Notes: a model not told the origin generated them from the sequence alone. Shown: positions 23,542 to 32,307, counted from the first letter of the stretch. The stretch: DNA of 64,000 nucleotides from JAGNKE01 sp965230245 (GCA_965230245.1 OZ246000.1:2170001-2234000), one strand, 5' to 3'. Numbers and translations: made by a program.

Positions 23542-24543
23542 ATGAAACGAATTCTTTCCGGTATGCAGCCGACAGCACAGCTTCATTTGGGCAATTATCT
23601 CGGTGCACTGAAAAACTGGGTTAGTTTTCAGGACGAGCCAAACACGCACTGCCTTTATATGGTGGCCGACTTGCATGCCGTGACGGTTGAATACGACCCG
23701 AAAGTTCTGGCACAGGCCTCCAGAGAGATTGCCGCCGCCTTTATCGCTGCAGGCATTGACCCGAAAAAATCATCGATCTTTGTGCAATCTTCCGTTGCAG
23801 GACATTCCCAACTGATGTGGATGCTCGCGACCATGGCGCAGATGGGCAAGCTGGAACGCATGACTCAATTCAAGGACAAAGCAGGTAAAAATGCCGAGCG
23901 TGCAGGTTTGGGCTTATTTGCCTATCCTGTTCTCATGGCTGCCGATATACTTGTTTACAAAGCCACGCACGTACCTGTCGGCGAAGACCAGAAACAGCAC
24001 CTTGAGCTAAGCCGTGACATCGCCGCAACGTTCAATACCCGCTACGGCACAGAATTTTTCCCACAACCCGAACCCGTGATCACGGGGCCTGCGCCGCGCG
24101 TTATGAGCTTACGCAACGGAACCGAGAAGATGAGCAAATCCGCCCCGTCCGATATGACTAGGATAAATCTGACTGACGATGCAGACCTGATCGCCAAGAA
24201 AATCAAGAAAGCGAAAACAGACCCTGAAGCACTTCCTGAAAAACTTGAGGATCTGGATGGACGTCCCGAGGCTTTGAACCTGATCACGATTTACGCGGCA
24301 CTCGCTGAAAAATCGAAAGAAGATGTTTTAAAAGAGTTCGCTGGGCAGGAATTCTCCAAGTTCAAACCGGCTATGGTCGAACTCGCTGTGGATAAGTTGG
24401 CCCCGATGACATCCAGAATGAGTGAACTTCTCGACGATCCCAGCCAGATTGATGCAATTCTGAAAGAAGGGAATGCAAAAGCCAATACAGAAGCCGCACC
24501 AGTCGTAGAGGAAGCTAAAAAAATTATGGGATTTTATTCATAA
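23542..24543 (+). CDS. trpS: Tryptophanyl-tRNA synthetase
   Basis: A 333-residue class I aminoacyl-tRNA synthetase. The HIGH-type motif is PTAQLHLGNYLGAL near the N-terminus, and the KMSKS loop appears intact as EKMSKSAPSD. The VGEDQKQHLELSRDIA segment, which contacts tryptophan and ATP, is also standard. Length agrees with the short bacterial TrpRS. It follows murJ by 7 bases. The 142 bases after it contain no clear terminator, only a short stem CCTGT/ACAGG without a T-run. Confidence 0.96.
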   Translation: MKRILSGMQPTAQLHLGNYLGALKNWVSFQDEPNTHCLYMVADLHAVTVEYDPKVLAQASREIAAAFIAAGIDPKKSSIFVQSSVAGHSQLMWMLATMAQMGKLERMTQFKDKAGKNAERAGLGLFAYPVLMAADILVYKATHVPVGEDQKQHLELSRDIAATFNTRYGTEFFPQPEPVITGPAPRVMSLRNGTEKMSKSAPSDMTRINLTDDADLIAKKIKKAKTDPEALPEKLEDLDGRPEALNLITIYAALAEKSKEDVLKEFAGQEFSKFKPAMVELAVDKLAPMTSRMSELLDDPSQIDAILKEGNAKANTEAAPVVEEAKKIMGFYS

Positions 24544-24673
24544 AATAATTTTACGAAATCTAAATTTTATCCCCTGTAAAATTCACAGGTGCAAAACATA
24601 GAATTTTGGTTTATTATGTAAGGCGTTATGGCTTGGGCAACAGGCTGAGGGTTTTTGAGTTTAATAATTTCGG

Positions 24674-24687
24674 ATATCGTTCGATAT
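24674..24687. repeat. Palindrome overlapping a start codon
   Basis: ATATCG-TT-CGATAT (24674-24687) ends inside the ATG (24686-24688) of the secreted protein gene. No Shine-Dalgarno sequence precedes the start. It could be an operator or an RNA hairpin hiding the start codon. Confidence 0.35.
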
Positions 24688-25342
24688 GAATTTTTTCACA
24701 CGTACTATACTTTTCGCGGCTGTAATCTGTGTTTCAGCTTGGGCTCCGGCAAAGGCTGAGATGTTCTTTATTGAGGATCAAGGAAACCGCTTCACGATTA
24801 CATTTCCCGATACATGGCAAATGACATTGAACCAGAAAGCCGATGATAAGCTGACAATTACCGGCCCTGGTACAAATGATTACGCAACATGCCGCGTGCG
24901 TGTGCGTCAGGAGCGACGCTTCCTGATTTATCCCCGTAAATACGCCTCAGCGGTACAGAAAGTCGGTTTCAGCCGTGATTTCTGGAATAAATATCTGGGC
25001 GAATACGACGATGTCCTCGTAGACGATTTCCGTGAGCCCGCAGGTCTGGGAAGAGGTTTTGGTAGCTTTACCGAGGCTTCCTACACAACCGCAGAAGGGA
25101 CAATCATGCGCAAGCGAGGCCTAATGTTCGCTTCTCTTTATCATGATAAAGCATACATTGTAGATTGCTCAGCTGAGGAAAGCATTTACCAGAAATGGCG
25201 TCCGGCATTCCTGTCTGTTGTAAAGTCTGTGGACTTTGAAAAGACAATTCATGAATTGCCGAGCGGAAACTACCGCAACTTCCTCGCAGACGAAAAAGTA
25301 GTGATCAACGGCGAAAAGAAAATCGACACATCCACCTACTAA
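24686..25342 (+). CDS. Secreted protein of unknown function
   Basis: A 218-residue protein with a clear signal peptide (FFTRTILFAAVICVSAWAPAKA, cleavage after about residue 24). The mature part begins EMFFIEDQGNRFTITFPDTW, a beta-rich start seen in periplasmic proteins that resemble PsbP/MOG1 folds, and contains two Cys (TCRVRVR and IVDCSAEE) that may pair. The C-terminus is polar with NGEKKIDTST. I do not recognise a named family. No Shine-Dalgarno is visible, and a palindrome overlaps the start codon. The TauE-type gene lies 128 bases downstream and is probably separate. Confidence 0.65.
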   Translation: MNFFTRTILFAAVICVSAWAPAKAEMFFIEDQGNRFTITFPDTWQMTLNQKADDKLTITGPGTNDYATCRVRVRQERRFLIYPRKYASAVQKVGFSRDFWNKYLGEYDDVLVDDFREPAGLGRGFGSFTEASYTTAEGTIMRKRGLMFASLYHDKAYIVDCSAEESIYQKWRPAFLSVVKSVDFEKTIHELPSGNYRNFLADEKVVINGEKKIDTSTY

Positions 25343-25470
25343 ACAAGGTTTATAGTGTAGTCGGTTTCAGGATCTGCCTGATTTCTGTAAAACTTTCATG
25401 ACAATACCACATTAGCATCTTGTAAGATGGCATACTCTGGTGCATTCTGGGCGGCACGGGGGAGTTCGCC

Positions 25471-26382
25471 TTGAATATTTATTTACCTATCGCCGAAGTT
25501 GCCATTCCAATAGAATCCATTGTTCTTTTGGGTGTCTTTGTAGGCTTCGTATCCGGTGTTTTCGGCGTTGGCGGCGGTTTCCTAACCACCCCCTTACTTA
25601 TCTTTATGGGTATCCCGGCCCCTGTGGCTGTAGGGACACAATCGTGCCAGCTTGTCGCCTCGGGGATTAGCGGCGTTATGGGGTACTTGCGGAAGGGCAA
25701 CGTCGACTTCCTGATCGGAACGGTAATGCTCGTCGGCGGGGTCATCGGCTCCTGCGTGGGCATTTTGTTTTTCAGGGTCGTTCAATCCCTTGGGCAAATT
25801 GATCTCGTAATCTCGCTTCTGTACATTGTGTTATTAGGCTCTATCGGACTCATGATGCTGTTCGAAGGCTTCTTCACCATGTTTAAGAAAAAGACCGTGC
25901 GCTCAGAATTCAACAAACTGAAAAGCCCGTCTTTGGTGGCCCGCCTTCCTTATAAAATGCGCTTTACCAAATCAAAACTTTACATCAGTGCGCTGGTTCC
26001 CGGCGGCATAGGCTTTGTAAGCGGTTTTTTGGTGACGACAATGGGTGTTGGCGGTGGCTTCCTGCTTGTCCCTGCCATGATCTATATCCTTGGCATGCCG
26101 ACATTATTGGTTGCGGGGACATCTCTGTTTCAAATCGTGTTTACAAGCGCCTTCGCGGCCATGATGCACGCCGTCACCAACCATGCGGTCGACTTGCTGC
26201 TCGCGATGTTCCTGATCGTCGGCGGCGTTGTAGGCGTACAGCTCGGCGTCTTGTTCTCCCGCAAGATCAGTGGTGCAAAGGCGCGTGTGATATTGGCTCT
26301 TCTTGTTTTAGGTGTATGCGTACAGCTGGGCATACAGCTCTTCCTCATCCCTGCCAGCCTGTTTGATATCACGGTGCAATAA
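25471..26382 (+). CDS. TauE/SafE-family sulfite/organic-anion exporter
   Basis: A 303-residue membrane protein with about eight hydrophobic segments arranged as two related halves: GVFVGFVSGVFGVGGGFLTTPLL near the N-terminus and GFVSGFLVTTMGVGGGFLLVPAM in the second half, both with the family glycine-rich loop. The start is a TTG with GGGGGAG 6-7 bases upstream. TauE/SafE proteins export sulfite, sulfoacetate or similar anions, and the substrate here is unknown. The downstream Alph_Pro_TM gene overlaps the stop by one base (TAATG) and a universal stress protein follows, a grouping recurrent in alphaproteobacteria. Confidence 0.88.
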   Translation: MNIYLPIAEVAIPIESIVLLGVFVGFVSGVFGVGGGFLTTPLLIFMGIPAPVAVGTQSCQLVASGISGVMGYLRKGNVDFLIGTVMLVGGVIGSCVGILFFRVVQSLGQIDLVISLLYIVLLGSIGLMMLFEGFFTMFKKKTVRSEFNKLKSPSLVARLPYKMRFTKSKLYISALVPGGIGFVSGFLVTTMGVGGGFLLVPAMIYILGMPTLLVAGTSLFQIVFTSAFAAMMHAVTNHAVDLLLAMFLIVGGVVGVQLGVLFSRKISGAKARVILALLVLGVCVQLGIQLFLIPASLFDITVQ

Positions 26383-27158
26383 TGAAACATATTACCAGTA
26401 TATCGTTAAACAAGCTTCAGGCGATTATTCTAATCTTGATAGTCGGGGTTTTCTCCGGACAGGCGCATGCGAATGACAAGGTCCTGAATCTGGAACTTGC
26501 AACGGAACACATCGACGTAACATCCGGTTTCGAAGGCGCGCAAGTCGAGATATTCGGCCATCGCCGCGATAAATATACCGATGTGGCCGTCATCATACGC
26601 GGCCCGTCTAAAGATATTGTCATTTGGAAAAAGAAAAAAGTCTTCGGTGCTTGGGTCAACAGACATTCAAAGGAGTTTGAAAATATTCCGCTATATTATA
26701 ATTACGCGACAAGCGAAGGGAAGATTTTTGAAAATAAGGACTTGATGCACGAAAGCGGTATTGGTGTCTCCGCGCTTTTTGAGAAAGACATTGATAAAGA
26801 GCCTTATAAAGAGATAAGTCCCATCGTCTTTAAGGAAGCACTTTTAGAGAATAAGCAAAACAAGGGGCTACTGCCTTCTGAGGGCAAAGCCATAAACTTC
26901 ATTAATGAATATTTCTTCCGCACGCGTTTTTTCATTCCTGCGGAGGCACCGACGGGACAATATGAAATTCACGCTCTCTTGTTTAAAGAGGGCAAACTTG
27001 TAGAGCGTGACCTTGATATTTTGACCGTCAGGCAAGTCGGAATGAATGCGTTTGTCTATACGGCGGCGAATTCCTATGCCGTTGCCTACGGAGTGTTTAG
27101 TATTGTATTGGCGGCATTATGTGGCTGGTTTGCAGGCGCATTGCGCGTAAAACCCTAG
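26382..27158 (+). CDS. Alph_Pro_TM (TIGR02186) family periplasmic membrane protein
   Basis: A 258-residue protein with an N-terminal signal segment (LQAIILILIVGVFSGQAHAN), a periplasmic domain containing VTSGFEGAQVEIFGHR and VAVIIRGPSKDIVIWKKKKVFGAWVN, and a C-terminal membrane helix (about 230-254: AYGVFSIVLAALCGWFAGAL). These blocks match the alphaproteobacterial TIGR02186 family, whose function is not established. It is usually encoded next to TauE-type exporters, as here with a one-base overlap, so it may be an accessory subunit. That role is inference. Confidence 0.85.
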   Translation: MKHITSISLNKLQAIILILIVGVFSGQAHANDKVLNLELATEHIDVTSGFEGAQVEIFGHRRDKYTDVAVIIRGPSKDIVIWKKKKVFGAWVNRHSKEFENIPLYYNYATSEGKIFENKDLMHESGIGVSALFEKDIDKEPYKEISPIVFKEALLENKQNKGLLPSEGKAINFINEYFFRTRFFIPAEAPTGQYEIHALLFKEGKLVERDLDILTVRQVGMNAFVYTAANSYAVAYGVFSIVLAALCGWFAGALRVKP

Positions 27159-27183
27159 AAGCGAAAGCAGAAAGGAACAAAAA

Positions 27184-27678
27184 ATGACAGCACAGAGATC
27201 TAATCCGCACACTTCTAAAAATAGGGTCTATCTCCTCGTTGTGGACGTAACAGACGAGTTTTCTGTGGCCGTCGACTATGCCGCTGACTACGCCAGGGCA
27301 AATAACGGCCACATCGCGTTGCTAAACGTGATCAACGTCGACCACTTTGACCATTGGAGCAACGTCGAAGACAAAATGCGCAAAGAGCTGCGCGCGCAGG
27401 CCGAAAACCTCATCTGGGAAACGGCGGGTCGAATTATTGACCGCACAGGCCTGTTCCCGATGATCTGTATTGAGGAGGGAACCCGCAGCGATGTTATTCT
27501 AAAGATCATCGAAGAGAACCCCGATATTTGTATGCTGATTCTGGGGGCAGACAGCAGTACGTCTAATCCGGGACCCCTTGTTTCGCATTTTTCGGGCAAA
27601 GGCTTGTCAAAACTGGACGTGCCTTTGATGATTATCCCCGGCCATATGCAAAACGCTAACCTTGCATCCGATGAGTAA
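27184..27678 (+). CDS. Universal stress protein (UspA family)
   Basis: A 164-residue cytoplasmic Usp-fold protein. The first strand reads YLLVVDVTDEFSVAVDYAADYA, and the nucleotide-binding end reads LILGADSSTSNPGPLVSHFSGKGLSKLDVPLMIIPG, corresponding to the G-2x-G-9x-G-(S/T) region in diverged form. It follows the Alph_Pro_TM gene by 25 bases and probably belongs to the same transcript. The family supports survival in stress and starvation. No specific ligand can be read. Confidence 0.85.
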   Translation: MTAQRSNPHTSKNRVYLLVVDVTDEFSVAVDYAADYARANNGHIALLNVINVDHFDHWSNVEDKMRKELRAQAENLIWETAGRIIDRTGLFPMICIEEGTRSDVILKIIEENPDICMLILGADSSTSNPGPLVSHFSGKGLSKLDVPLMIIPGHMQNANLASDE

Positions 27679-27748
27679 AAAAGGTTAAAAAACAGCAATT
27701 ACGAATATTACTTTTACGGAATTGCTCAAAAGAGTCTAAAGGCTAACC

Positions 27749-28312
27749 ATGTTTATACAAACTGAAACAACACCGAATCCGGCGACAATCAAATTCATCC
27801 CGGGGCAGGAAATACTCAAATCAGGCACAATGGATTTCGCCTCGAAGGACGAGGCAAGCGCATCACCGCTTGCGCAAAGGCTCTTTGCTCTGGAAGGTGT
27901 CCAGCGTGTATTTTTGGCATCAGATTTTATCTCCGTTAGCAAAGATGAAAATACAGATTGGAGCTTTCTAAAATCGATGGTTCTGGCCGCGATTATGGAG
28001 CATTTGTCTACCGGCCAACCGATTATCGATGAAAACAAAGTCAAAAAACAAAAAGATGATCAGCCCTCTGAACTGGATGACGAAATTTCAGGACAGATTA
28101 AGGAACTGCTGGCGACACGCGTACGTCCGATGGTCGCGATGGATGGCGGCGACATCATTTTTGATTCGTTCGAAGATGGCATCGTCTATCTGGAACTGCG
28201 CGGTGCCTGTTCCGGTTGCCCCAGTTCAACGGCGACATTGAAAGCGGGCATTGAAAATATGCTCAAACACTTTATTCCCGAAGTGGTTGAAGTTCGTCCC
28301 GTAAATTATTGA
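27749..28312 (+). CDS. Nfu-type iron-sulfur cluster carrier
   Basis: A 187-residue protein with an N-terminal Nfu_N domain (MFIQTETTPNPATIKFIPGQ, then SPLAQRLFALEGVQRVFLASDFISV) and a C-terminal NifU-like domain (VRPMVAMDGGDIIFDSFEDGIVYLELRGACSGCPSS, given here as separate blocks) whose CxxC (CSGC) binds a bridging 4Fe-4S cluster in a dimer. It delivers clusters to target enzymes late in Fe-S assembly. The layout is the alphaproteobacterial/mitochondrial NFU1 type. tsaB follows after 18 bases, so the two may be cotranscribed. Confidence 0.92.
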   Translation: MFIQTETTPNPATIKFIPGQEILKSGTMDFASKDEASASPLAQRLFALEGVQRVFLASDFISVSKDENTDWSFLKSMVLAAIMEHLSTGQPIIDENKVKKQKDDQPSELDDEISGQIKELLATRVRPMVAMDGGDIIFDSFEDGIVYLELRGACSGCPSSTATLKAGIENMLKHFIPEVVEVRPVNY

Positions 28313-28330
28313 GCATAAAATTTCTGATTG

Positions 28331-29047
28331 ATGATGACATCCAAACCCATTGTTCTTGCAATTGATACAGCCATGAACGGCTGTTCGGTATGTGTATACG
28401 ATGCGGGAGCGGGAAAAACGTTATCCAAAAAAACCGAGATCATGAACAGAGGGCAGGCTGAACGGCTGATACCCATGATCGAGGAAACGCTCGAACAGGC
28501 GCAAATCAAATATGAAGACTTAGGCTTAATTGCCGTAACCAAAGGTCCGGGCGCGTTTACAGGCATGAGGATAGGCATTGCAACCGCAAAGGCGCTCGCC
28601 TTGTCCTTGGACATTCCTGCAATCGGCGTAAGCACGTTCGATGCCGTGTTTGAAACGTTCCGGCTACAAGCCCCCGAGTTGATTGCGCAAAGAGTTTGCG
28701 TTCTTCTTGAAACAAAAAGAAAAGACTACTACTGCAGATTTTATGAACCTGATGGTTCAACAAAAGAAGATGGTAGCTCTTTGGAAGCGGAAGATATCGT
28801 CAAAAAAACGTCAAACGACGAAATACTTTTCGTAGGTGACGCTGTAAAAAGATTTAAAAAAGAAACAGCACTTGCAAACGTTTCTCAATTTGAAATAGGG
28901 TTATCTAACCCAGAGGTCATAGCAAAATCCGGCTTCGCTGGTTTCAATTTGAAGAAAAAAAACGAACAATTAAAACCTTTTTATATACGTCCGCCGGATG
29001 TTACTATACCGAGAAGAGCAAAACGGTTTTTCTCTGGATTGTCTTAA
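28331..29047 (+). CDS. tsaB: tRNA threonylcarbamoyladenosine biosynthesis protein TsaB
   Basis: A 238-residue ASKHA-fold protein that partners TsaD and TsaE in making t6A at position 37 of ANN-decoding tRNAs. Recognisable blocks are VLAIDTAMNGCSVCVYD near the N-terminus and the family core TKGPGAFTGMRIGIATAKALA. The ATG at 28331 is chosen over a TTG at 28328; another ATG is at 28334. The usual alphaproteobacterial neighbour rimI is missing: a terminator and mucR follow. The second half is Lys-rich and less conserved. Confidence 0.9.
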   Translation: MMTSKPIVLAIDTAMNGCSVCVYDAGAGKTLSKKTEIMNRGQAERLIPMIEETLEQAQIKYEDLGLIAVTKGPGAFTGMRIGIATAKALALSLDIPAIGVSTFDAVFETFRLQAPELIAQRVCVLLETKRKDYYCRFYEPDGSTKEDGSSLEAEDIVKKTSNDEILFVGDAVKRFKKETALANVSQFEIGLSNPEVIAKSGFAGFNLKKKNEQLKPFYIRPPDVTIPRRAKRFFSGLS

Positions 29048-29054
29048 ATAAAAA

Positions 29055-29097
29055 TTCATGCTTGTATTATAATCTATCGAGCATGCATTTTTTTATT
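29055..29097 (+). terminator. Probable terminator after tsaB
   Basis: A 6-bp stem CATGCT/AGCATG (29057-29062 with 29080-29085) with a 17-base loop is followed by CA and seven Ts. The loop contains TATAAT (29067-29072), which could also serve mucR as a -10 box. Confidence 0.5.
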
Positions 29098-29139
29098 AGT
29101 TTAATTATTGTATTGGCAAAGTAAAAAACGGGTTTATTT

Positions 29140-29568
29140 ATGGTTGATCAAACAAAAAATACAGTTAAAGAGCAGGTCGGCCGCGATGAATTGCTGTCAC
29201 TAACGACGGAAATCGTGTCTGCGTATGTTTCCAACAACACACTCCAATCCAGCGAAATTGCAGGAGTGATTGAGCAGGTTTACAAGACCATGTCTGGTTT
29301 GAACACCGAAACGGCCGTTGCCGCTGACCGCCCTCAACCGGCGGTTCCGATTAAACGATCGGTGACACCGGATTACCTTATTTGTCTGGAAGACGGCAAG
29401 AAGCTAAAGATGCTAAAAAGACATCTGAAGACAGCGTATAACATGACGCCTGAAGAATATCGCGAGCGTTGGGGCTTACCGCCGGACTACCCTATGGTTG
29501 CGCCGAACTATGCCCGCAGACGCTCCAAACTGGCCAAAGATATCGGCCTTGGAACGCGCGGACGTTAA
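29140..29568 (+). CDS. Ros/MucR-family transcriptional regulator with altered zinc site
   Basis: A 142-residue alphaproteobacterial regulator. The N-terminal half drives oligomerisation in the family (LLSLTTEIVSAYVSNNTL). The C-terminal DNA-binding part reads YLICLEDGKKLKMLKRHLKTAYNMTPEEYRERWGLPPDYPMVAPNYARRR (pieces: CLEDGKKLKMLKRHL, TPEEYRERWGLP, YPMVAPNYARRR). Zinc-binding relatives have C-x2-(C/D)-x9-H-x3-4-H; here Cys and Asp and the first His are present but the second His position (RHLKTAY) is Ala. Some Mesorhizobium homologues fold without zinc, so it may still work. MucR proteins bind AT-rich DNA and control envelope and cell-cycle genes. Confidence 0.88.
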   Translation: MVDQTKNTVKEQVGRDELLSLTTEIVSAYVSNNTLQSSEIAGVIEQVYKTMSGLNTETAVAADRPQPAVPIKRSVTPDYLICLEDGKKLKMLKRHLKTAYNMTPEEYRERWGLPPDYPMVAPNYARRRSKLAKDIGLGTRGR

Positions 29569-29592
29569 TAATCCCTCTTATACTGCTAAAAT

Positions 29593-30432
29593 CTACTTTT
29601 TGCTGAGTTCGATGCCGCGGTTCTGTGCGGCTTTCAGAGCTTTATCAAACAATTCCTGCATGGCCAGCGAACCCATCAAAACCTCGAGTGCGGCTTCGGT
29701 CGTGCCGCCAGGGCTGGTGACATTCTGGCGTAATTGCTGTGCGGGCGTTTCAGCGTCCTTTCCAGCAAGAGCCGCGCTGCCGATAACGGTTTTTCGGGCA
29801 AGTTTCATAGCGGTGCTAGCCGGCAAACCCAATTTTTCCCCCGCCTGCGCCATAACTTCAATAAGATAGAAAACATAAGCAGGACCGCTGCCGGAAACGG
29901 CCGTAACCGCATCCATAAGACTTTCTTGTTCAAGCCAGACGACATCACCCGAGCAAGCCAGCAACATGTGCGCTTTCTTGCGTTGCTCCTCACTGACCGC
30001 ACGGTTTTTAACCGCGGCAATAATCCCTTGGCCGATGGCTGCGGGCGTATTGGGCATGGAACGGATAACCGCTGCATCCGCCCCCAGCATTTTCTCGAAC
30101 GCGCTGATAGGTTTGCCCGCTGCGATAGAGAGAAAAAGCGTACCGTCGTGCTTGGACGCATCAATACTCTCTAGCGTGGTCGTGAGGATCTGAGGCTTTA
30201 CGGCCAGCATGACCACATCGGGTGCGCGGTGAAATTCATCCGGATACTTCGAATAATATGTAATATTATCATTGCCTGAAAGGTCATCGGGCAAACCGAC
30301 AGGATCAACCACATGGATATGTCCCGCAACGCCACGTTCGAGCCATGACCTTAACATGGCCGAACCCATCTTGCCGCAACCGACAAGAACAATATCATCA
30401 ATCGTTGTAGGGAGGGTGTCTGTGTTGGTCAT
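29593..30432 (-). CDS. proC: Pyrroline-5-carboxylate reductase
   Basis: A 279-residue NAD(P)H enzyme for the last step of proline synthesis. The Rossmann motif is VLVGCGKMGSAML at the N-terminus, and the C-terminal substrate region contains VSGSGPAYVFYLIEVMAQAGEK and LRQNVTSPGGTTEAALEVL in short blocks typical of ProC. The ATG at 30432 is preferred because GGAG lies 7 bases upstream, while the earlier ATG at 30438 is too close to it. The YbjN-like gene lies 29 bases upstream on the same strand and the UbiK-like gene beyond that, an order common in alphaproteobacteria. Confidence 0.94.
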   Translation of the reverse strand: MTNTDTLPTTIDDIVLVGCGKMGSAMLRSWLERGVAGHIHVVDPVGLPDDLSGNDNITYYSKYPDEFHRAPDVVMLAVKPQILTTTLESIDASKHDGTLFLSIAAGKPISAFEKMLGADAAVIRSMPNTPAAIGQGIIAAVKNRAVSEEQRKKAHMLLACSGDVVWLEQESLMDAVTAVSGSGPAYVFYLIEVMAQAGEKLGLPASTAMKLARKTVIGSAALAGKDAETPAQQLRQNVTSPGGTTEAALEVLMGSLAMQELFDKALKAAQNRGIELSKK

Positions 30433-30461
30433 CGGCATGCTCCTTCAGTAATAAAACTGAA

Positions 30462-30965
30462 TCAAGACTCGCCGACTGTCTCCATCAACGCAAGTGATAA
30501 ATTCTCCGAATTCGCTTTTCCGTGTTGGGAAAGAATATGGAATACGGGATAGTAACGCTCACAATGCGCTAGCGAGATATCAACAAGGTCTTCGAACAAT
30601 TCGCTATCCTGCGAATGTTCCCAACCTCTGAGCAAACAGGTCTGACGGTATGACGGACGCAGGCTCTTACGACTGATCTCGAAGTGCCCCATCCATGTCT
30701 CTTCGTTCATGTCGATAAGGGAAGCAGCCGCCATCGGCATATTGCTGTCACTGACAAGAAGATCGAACTCGCATGAAAACTGTATGGCATTCAGGTGACG
30801 CTGCCACATGAAATAAAGACGGTAATTACAGGAACGTCCTTTGACCTGAACGGTGAGGCAATCCTCGTCCGTGCGGTCATAAACCCAGTCATTGTCCGTA
30901 AGAACTTCTTCTACGCTGTCCAATGGATTGACATGCGTCTCTACCGTTTCAACTCTGCTGACCAT
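30462..30965 (-). CDS. YbjN-domain protein
   Basis: A 167-residue cytoplasmic protein of the YbjN fold. It contains NPLDSVEEVLTDNDWVYDRT, then a beta-strand region YRLYFMWQRHLNAIQFSCEF and a helical C-terminus RQTCLLRGWEHSQDSELFEDLVDI. The family resembles type III secretion chaperones and is linked in E. coli to motility and biofilm traits, but the molecular activity is unknown. The ATG at 30965 has GGGGTGA about 8 bases upstream; a GTG at 30977 would add four residues. It lies between the UbiK-like gene and proC, a conserved alphaproteobacterial trio. Confidence 0.82.
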   Translation of the reverse strand: MVSRVETVETHVNPLDSVEEVLTDNDWVYDRTDEDCLTVQVKGRSCNYRLYFMWQRHLNAIQFSCEFDLLVSDSNMPMAAASLIDMNEETWMGHFEISRKSLRPSYRQTCLLRGWEHSQDSELFEDLVDISLAHCERYYPVFHILSQHGKANSENLSLALMETVGES

Positions 30966-31004
30966 CGTCTTGCTCACCCCGTGGCTAAAATCAAAAAGTC
31001 CGAA

Positions 31005-31313
31005 CTATTTCTTTGTAGTTTTGGACTTCGTTGTTTTCGTCTTTTTTGCGGATGTCTTCTTTGCCGGCTTTTTCTTTGTGCCTTCAAGAGCTTCAACCCG
31101 CGCCTTTAACTCGTTGATCTCTTCACGTGCGGTCTGCAGCATCAACTCCAGCCTGTCAAAATCCTCACGCGGAACAAGATCAAGTTTCAAGGCAAAATCA
31201 TCGACACGCGAACGCACGTTCTGGTTGGCCTGTTTTCCTGCATCACTGAGGATAGAGGCTGCACCGCCTGCAATTCGTGCTATATCGTCCAGAATTTTTT
31301 CTCGCGATACCAT
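31005..31313 (-). CDS. UbiK-family accessory factor with Lys-rich tail
   Basis: A 102-residue protein. The core (REKILDDIARIAGGAASILSD, then VPREDFDRLELMLQTAREEINELKARVEALE) is the BMFP/UbiK family: an amphipathic helix followed by a trimerising coiled coil. UbiK assists ubiquinone synthesis enzymes. The last 20 residues are a repetitive Lys/Thr tail (KKPAKKTSAKKTKTTKSKTT), unlike short relatives. The ATG at 31313 has AAGGTGA upstream; an in-frame start 39 bases earlier lacks this. It heads the UbiK-YbjN-proC group and is divergent from lgt. Confidence 0.85.
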   Translation of the reverse strand: MVSREKILDDIARIAGGAASILSDAGKQANQNVRSRVDDFALKLDLVPREDFDRLELMLQTAREEINELKARVEALEGTKKKPAKKTSAKKTKTTKSKTTKK

Positions 31314-31491
31314 GAATAAAATCACCTTAAAAATTGTGCGTTTACCTAACATGCAAGGCTAAAATTTGCAAGTTCTCTTTCGGGTAAGGTCGAATTTATA
31401 AACTGTACAAAAACCACTGGTCTGAACCGCCATAGCCGCGTCCCGAGCAAAAGGTCTTTACAAAAGCCCCTAAGACATTGATAAAGTTCGC

Positions 31492-32307
31492 ATGGCTATT
31501 CAATTCCCCGATATCGACCCGGTAGCACTCAGCCTCGGCCCGATTGAAATCAGGTGGTATGCGCTCGCATACCTCATCGGAATTTTGCTCGGCTGGAAAT
31601 ATGCAAATCACTTGGCAAAGAAGGATGGTGCTTCCCGTCCGAACAAAGATGATATCGACAACTTTGTAACATGGGCCATCGTGGGTATCGTCCTTGGTGG
31701 ACGGTTGGGTTATATCCTCTTTTATCAACTCACTTACTACATGCAAAACCCCGCTGAAATTTTGATGGTCTGGCACGGCGGCATGTCATTCCACGGCGGG
31801 CTGCTCGGCGTATTTGTCGCGATGCTGATATTTGCAAAAGTAAACGAGATCAAACTCCTGCGTCTGACGGATATCGTTTGCGCCGTTGCCCCTGTTGGCC
31901 TGTTTTTCGGTAGGCTGGCAAACTTCGCAAATGCAGAGCTTTACGGGCGCTTCACAAACCAGCCATGGGGCTTTGTGTTCCCCAATGCGGGCGACATGCC
32001 GCGCCACCCCAGTCAGCTTTATGAGGCCGCGCTTGAGGGCATTGTGCTTTTCCTCATCCTGTTCTTGGTCATGACAAATGACAAAGCCAGAAACACGCCC
32101 GGCCTGACCTCGGGGCTTTTCCTCGCCGGATACGGTTTATTCCGTGGATTCGTTGAGTTTTTCAGAGAGCCTGACACCCAAATCGGATATATCGGTGACG
32201 TCTTCACAATGGGCCAAATCCTGTGTCTGCCAATGATCGCCGCCGGAATCATTGTTATGTTTGTCGCCAATATACAAGCGAAACAGCCCATACAGCCAAG
32301 CGCATGA
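31492..32307 (+). CDS. lgt: Prolipoprotein diacylglyceryl transferase
   Basis: A 271-residue inner-membrane enzyme with about seven hydrophobic segments. Family marks are IRWYALAYLIGILLGW, GGRLGYILFYQ, the catalytic-region MSFHGGLLG, GRLANFANAELYGR and HPSQLYEAALEG. It transfers diacylglycerol from phosphatidylglycerol to the lipobox cysteine of prelipoproteins, several of which appear in this window. Its stop overlaps the midA start by 4 bases (ATGA), and midA overlaps pgeF in the same way, so the three form a tight operon. Confidence 0.96.
   Translation: MAIQFPDIDPVALSLGPIEIRWYALAYLIGILLGWKYANHLAKKDGASRPNKDDIDNFVTWAIVGIVLGGRLGYILFYQLTYYMQNPAEILMVWHGGMSFHGGLLGVFVAMLIFAKVNEIKLLRLTDIVCAVAPVGLFFGRLANFANAELYGRFTNQPWGFVFPNAGDMPRHPSQLYEAALEGIVLFLILFLVMTNDKARNTPGLTSGLFLAGYGLFRGFVEFFREPDTQIGYIGDVFTMGQILCLPMIAAGIIVMFVANIQAKQPIQPSA

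Noticed and set aside
28331..29047. rimI expected after tsaB
   Set aside because: The following frame is a MucR/Ros regulator; no acetyltransferase motif is present.
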